Shown: positions 5,318-8,611 of the stretch, one piece after another
Position numbering within the stretch: the stretch's first letter is position 1
Layout of the letters: the number at the start of each line of letters is the position of its first letter
Origin: Oscillospiraceae bacterium
GTDB lineage: Bacteria > Bacillota > Clostridia > Oscillospirales > Ruminococcaceae
NCBI GenBank assembly: GCA_031260615.1
Contig: JAISLG010000049.1
Span: 1 to 8,611 of the forward strand
Direction: 5' to 3'
DNA length: 8,611 bases
Made by a program: the position numbers and the translations under genes
The notes under the pieces: model-generated
What the model saw: the letters and a program-made list of their open reading frames with translations, nothing else
What the model was told of the DNA's origin: nothing
Database searches by the model: none

Positions 5318-7306
5318 TTGGTAATCGTCAAGTGCCGATATTAGCAGCGGCAAGGCATTTATTGCGCTGGTGCCTTTCAACTGTGTACCTGCCATTGTCT
5401 GGTGTCCGCCGCCGCCGAGTTTTTCCATCAATACTTGCACGTTTATCTTCCCGTATGACCGCGCACAGATTGCTACGAGGTCCTCCGTTGTGCGGAATAT
5501 CACAAACGATGCGTCGATGTCGCGGATATTGATTAACTCGTCTGCCGTCTGCGGCGCAATCGTCTTGTAGTCGTCGTCATATTTGTCCGTCGCCGTCACC
5601 GCGCAACCATTGTATATCTTCGTTTCCGATATAAGGTCGAACTTCTTCACATAATTATCGAACGATGCCGCGAACAGTTTCCGTACTTCACCAGTATCCG
5701 CTCCTTGTCCCCGTAAGAATGCCGCCGCCTCAAAGGTGCGTACACCCGTCTTTGACGTAAAATTCTTCGTGTCAAGCATAATACCCGCGAGTGCCGCCTC
5801 CGCCTGTACGGGTGACAATCGGTTGTTCTTGTCAAAGTATTGTATCAACTCCGTCACCATTTCGCTCGCAGATGAAGCGGTCGGTTCGTGGTAAAATAAT
5901 ATCGTTTCCGCGATATGGTTCACCATTTTAAGGTGGTGGTCGATAACCGCGACATTCTTGAATTTGAATATCAATTCCGGGTCTTCGAGCATTTTCACGT
6001 TTTGCGTATCGCATATAATGAGCAGTGAGTTCGGTGTAATATGCGCGTACGCGTTCGCCACGGTCGAGAAAAAATTATGTTTTTTCGGCGTACCGTTCAC
6101 GCGGTTGTAGTTTTCCCAGTCATTTTCAAGCCTGTCTATCAAATCCTGTCCGAGCGAGGTTTGCGCGTCCGCTATCGTGTATACTTCCTTACCACAATTG
6201 CGGATTACCGCCGATAACGCCGCGGACGAGCCCAAACTGTCAAGGTCGGAGTTACAATGCCCCGTGATGAATATTCTGTCCGCACCGTCAATCAGCATTT
6301 TAAGCGAGTTGGCAATATATCGCACGCGTGTCTTGTTACGCCGTTCAACGGGTTTGGATATGCCTCCGAAAAACTCAAACCCCTCTATTGTCTTAACAGC
6401 GGCTTGGTCGCCCCCCCGCCCCATTGCCATTTCGAGTGCCTTTTTCGCGTATTGCTCGCTCTCGGCGAGGGTTTCCCCTGTTGTTCCGATACCAATGGAT
6501 AATGTCAGCCCGACACGGTCATTCACTTTGATTTCGCGTGCCGCGTCAAGTAACTGCACTTTGCTCGACGCGAGTTTGTCAACAAACCGTTTCTCGATAA
6601 TAAATATTGTCTTGTCCTTGCCGTATTTCCGCATAATGCCGTTTGTTTCCGTGGTGAAGTTTTCAAGCAACCTGTCCAATTTGATAGTAATATTCGCCAC
6701 GTCACTGTCGGGGATTTCCGAAAAGTTCTCATCATAACCGTCAATCTGCGCTATCATAACCACGGGCTTGGACAATTCGAGTTCATTCACAGCGGATATA
6801 CGCGCAGTAACGTCAAGGAAAAACACGGAATACATCGCCGCCGTGTCCTCGTAATTCCCGTTTGCGGACACGGAATACACACGCCCGTTATACGCCGTCA
6901 GCGTATCCGTCCGCGCTTCCGCCAATTCTTTAATTGGGATATTACCGATTTTATTTATGTCCTCCCCGTACTTTGCGAATTCCTCGAAACTGTCTTTGAA
7001 CTGTGAGTTAAACCATATAATATTTTGCTTGGCATCTATCACCGTCATAGCGAGTGGAACGGAATACACTCCGCTTTTCTCGGTGCGTTTCATAGTTTCG
7101 GCGGCGAGGAGCAAGTAGTTGCGGTTCTTCCCTGTTGAATACAAGTAAGCAATAACGGACACAACGAAAACCACGACCGTTGCAGGTATAATAAACACGG
7201 CAAGGTCGGGGCGCGATACGGAAACAAACATACAATACGCGGACAAGGCGCAGTATGTGAATATAAGGGAAAACGCGAGGAATTTATTGTTGATAAAGTT
7301 TTTCAA
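5303..7306 (-). CDS. gdpP: Cyclic-di-AMP phosphodiesterase GdpP (YybT)
   Basis: A 667-residue membrane protein that hydrolyses c-di-AMP to pApA, controlling turgor, potassium uptake and beta-lactam tolerance in Firmicutes. Domains in order: two transmembrane helices (about 10-30 and 34-56); a divergent PAS domain (about 80-170); a degenerate GGDEF domain (about 180-310) ending in GRGGDQAAV (297-304) instead of an active GGDEF; the DHH catalytic domain with H350, D354, D356, D433 (CDT), D456-H457-H458 and D512; and DHHA1 with GGGGH (631-635). All metal ligands of the family are present, so the enzyme looks active. The start is TTG at 7306: a stop lies three codons upstream, and the first internal ATG (residue 26) would destroy the first membrane helix. 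It lies 6 nt after the GH13 stop with only a weak ribosome site, implying translational coupling. Its last four codons and stop lie within a repeat unit. Confidence 0.96.
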   Translation of the reverse strand: MKNFINNKFLAFSLIFTYCALSAYCMFVSVSRPDLAVFIIPATVVVFVVSVIAYLYSTGKNRNYLLLAAETMKRTEKSGVYSVPLAMTVIDAKQNIIWFNSQFKDSFEEFAKYGEDINKIGNIPIKELAEARTDTLTAYNGRVYSVSANGNYEDTAAMYSVFFLDVTARISAVNELELSKPVVMIAQIDGYDENFSEIPDSDVANITIKLDRLLENFTTETNGIMRKYGKDKTIFIIEKRFVDKLASSKVQLLDAAREIKVNDRVGLTLSIGIGTTGETLAESEQYAKKALEMAMGRGGDQAAVKTIEGFEFFGGISKPVERRNKTRVRYIANSLKMLIDGADRIFITGHCNSDLDSLGSSAALSAVIRNCGKEVYTIADAQTSLGQDLIDRLENDWENYNRVNGTPKKHNFFSTVANAYAHITPNSLLIICDTQNVKMLEDPELIFKFKNVAVIDHHLKMVNHIAETILFYHEPTASSASEMVTELIQYFDKNNRLSPVQAEAALAGIMLDTKNFTSKTGVRTFEAAAFLRGQGADTGEVRKLFAASFDNYVKKFDLISETKIYNGCAVTATDKYDDDYKTIAPQTADELINIRDIDASFVIFRTTEDLVAICARSYGKINVQVLMEKLGGGGHQTMAGTQLKGTSAINALPLLISALDDYQEENS

Positions 7307-7312
7307 TATGCT

Positions 7313-8611
7313 TTACCGTGTACCGTTTTTGAGTTTGAGTTTGACAACCGCGTATCCGAACGGCGGTACGCGGAGGACGGGTACGGTTGTCGCGCCGATT
7401 GCCTCAACTCCGCTCACAACCTCCGCTGATACTACTTTTAAGGGCAAATCCCGATACAGGAATTTAGCCGCCTGTTTGGTGCGGTTTATACATATCAATG
7501 CGCCGTTGTCACCGCTTACGCGTGTGAATACGAGCCTGTCCTCGGTAGCCGCCCAAAACCGAATATCCCCGTCTACGAACGCGGAGCTTGTTTTGCGGAC
7601 GGCGGACAGTGTTTTGATAAATTCGATGAGGGTGAAATCCTCTTGTCCCCACGGGTATGTTCCTCGGTTAAACGGGTCTTTGAAACCTTCCAAACCAGCC
7701 TCGTCCCCATAATACACGCACGGAACGCCGGGTAGGAAAAACATCAACGCGTACGCCACGCGGAGGAGTTGCGCCCCGTATGCGTATTCGGCGTCAGAGA
7801 GTTCGTGTGTTGACTGCCATTCACGGTTATGGTTTCCGGCACGTTCGGTCGCGAGCCGAGTAATGGCGCGTTCGGTGTCGTGCGTGCCGAGGAAGTTCAT
7901 TAACACGTCAACGGTGGGTTTCGGATAGTTCTCACATATTGTCATAACCCCGTCCACAAATTCCCGATACGACCCATACCGAACGTAGTTGTGAACCACT
8001 TCCGCAAACGGGTAGTTCATAACCCCGTCAAGTTGTTCGCCGAGCAAATAACGGCGTTTAACCCCGTAACTTTCCTTGGTACTCGCGTCCTCCCATACTT
8101 CACCGTAGAGTATTGCATCGGTGTCGGTATGCTTGATACCCTTGCGTACGTTGTCGATAAACTCATCGGGCAACTCGTCCGCGACATCGAGCCGCCAACC
8201 GCTTGCCCCCGCATCGAGCCATTTTTTGAGTATGCTTGTATCGGCGGTTGTGCTGTCTACTTTACCGTCAGCCGACACGCCTGTAATATATTTGGTATAG
8301 TCGGGGTTATTCTCATTCACATTCGGGAGCGAGTTAAACCCCCACCAACTTTCGTAGTCTTGCGGATATTTCTTAAAAAAGTACCAGTCTTTGTACGGGG
8401 ATTTAGGGTCGTTGAACGCACCGCCCTTACCGTATCTGCCGTATTTGTTGAAGTACAAACTATCCGCGCCGGTGTGGGAGAATACCCCGTCAAGTATGAA
8501 ACGGATACCGAGAGCCTTACCTTTTTCGCACAAGTCACGGAAGTCCTTTTCCGTGCCGAGCAACGGGTCAATATGGCTGTAATCGGCGGTTGCGTAACGG
8601 TGGTTTTCGTG
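7313..8611 (-). CDS. GH13 alpha-amylase-family glucan hydrolase (5' end outside window)
   Basis: The visible 432 residues form most of the (beta/alpha)8 barrel and the C-terminal beta domain of a glycoside hydrolase family 13 enzyme, which cleaves alpha-glucosidic bonds by a retaining mechanism. The frame stays open to the window edge (HENHRYATADYSHIDP), so the start is upstream. In visible numbering: region I DGVFSH (41-46), region V LPNVN (95-99), region II GWRLDVADE with nucleophile D142, region III YGEVWEDA with acid/base E171, and region IV FLGTHDTE with H244-D245. GWRLDVA...E and LPNVN resemble neopullulanase/cyclomaltodextrinase-like GH13 proteins; exact specificity (cyclodextrin, pullulan or maltodextrin) cannot be decided. 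No signal peptide can be judged because the N-terminus is missing. The C-terminal domain starts near residue 345. The gene ends with KLKLKNGTR and a TAA 6 nt before gdpP, so the two probably form an operon. Confidence 0.93.
   Translation of the reverse strand, partial: HENHRYATADYSHIDPLLGTEKDFRDLCEKGKALGIRFILDGVFSHTGADSLYFNKYGRYGKGGAFNDPKSPYKDWYFFKKYPQDYESWWGFNSLPNVNENNPDYTKYITGVSADGKVDSTTADTSILKKWLDAGASGWRLDVADELPDEFIDNVRKGIKHTDTDAILYGEVWEDASTKESYGVKRRYLLGEQLDGVMNYPFAEVVHNYVRYGSYREFVDGVMTICENYPKPTVDVLMNFLGTHDTERAITRLATERAGNHNREWQSTHELSDAEYAYGAQLLRVAYALMFFLPGVPCVYYGDEAGLEGFKDPFNRGTYPWGQEDFTLIEFIKTLSAVRKTSSAFVDGDIRFWAATEDRLVFTRVSGDNGALICINRTKQAAKFLYRDLPLKVVSAEVVSGVEAIGATTVPVLRVPPFGYAVVKLKLKNGTR

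Noticed and set aside
4581..5331. Open reading frames through the repeat array on both strands, including near-identical Lys/Arg/Gln-rich minus-strand frames in each unit (MRKTHRQP... to ...KRVV)
   Set aside because: The minus strand is A/C-rich and poor in T, so stops are rare by composition. Several frames on both strands are open at once, ribosome sites are poor, and the third copy overlaps gdpP out of frame. The 3-nt length difference between units is weak evidence for coding.
5303..7231. GdpP starting at the first ATG (residue 26)
   Set aside because: It would remove most of the first transmembrane helix; the TTG at 7306 keeps both helices and abuts the upstream gene.

Overview
All seven genes lie on the minus strand, so the window reads biologically from right (8611) to left (1). 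The cluster gdpP – rplI – dnaB is a classic Firmicutes order. Together with a sigma-28-type flagellin promoter, G/A-rich Shine-Dalgarno sites and a clostridial-looking GH13 enzyme, it points to a motile, starch-using, probably gut-associated member of Clostridia. I cannot name the genus.

Layout in the direction of transcription: (1) 8611–7313, a GH13 alpha-glucan hydrolase whose N-terminus is cut by the window edge. (2) 7306–5303, GdpP, a membrane-bound cyclic-di-AMP phosphodiesterase, starting at TTG only 6 nt after the GH13 stop. (3) 5317–4658, a tandem array of units of about 240 bp: two full copies, one partial copy and one remnant. Each of the three main copies carries an identical 13-bp perfect hairpin, and the array separates gdpP from rplI. 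(4) 4578–4129 ribosomal protein L9 and 4125–2770 replicative helicase DnaB, 3 nt apart. (5) 2702–1587 YchF, a ribosome-associated P-loop NTPase. (6) 1535–933, a small FMN nitroreductase-family protein. (7) A sigma-28 promoter (887–913), a leader of about 300 nt rich in inverted repeats, and the first 194 codons of flagellin, which runs off the left edge.

The genes are mostly housekeeping (replication, ribosome, second messenger) plus glucan degradation and motility. The two places that ordinary annotation does not explain are the flagellin leader and the repeat array. The leader contains a 9-bp perfect long-range stem enclosing smaller hairpins, plus competing pairings near the ribosome-binding site. 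The proximal copy of the array supplies the last codons and stop of gdpP. No tRNA, rRNA, CRISPR array, transposase or prophage gene was seen.
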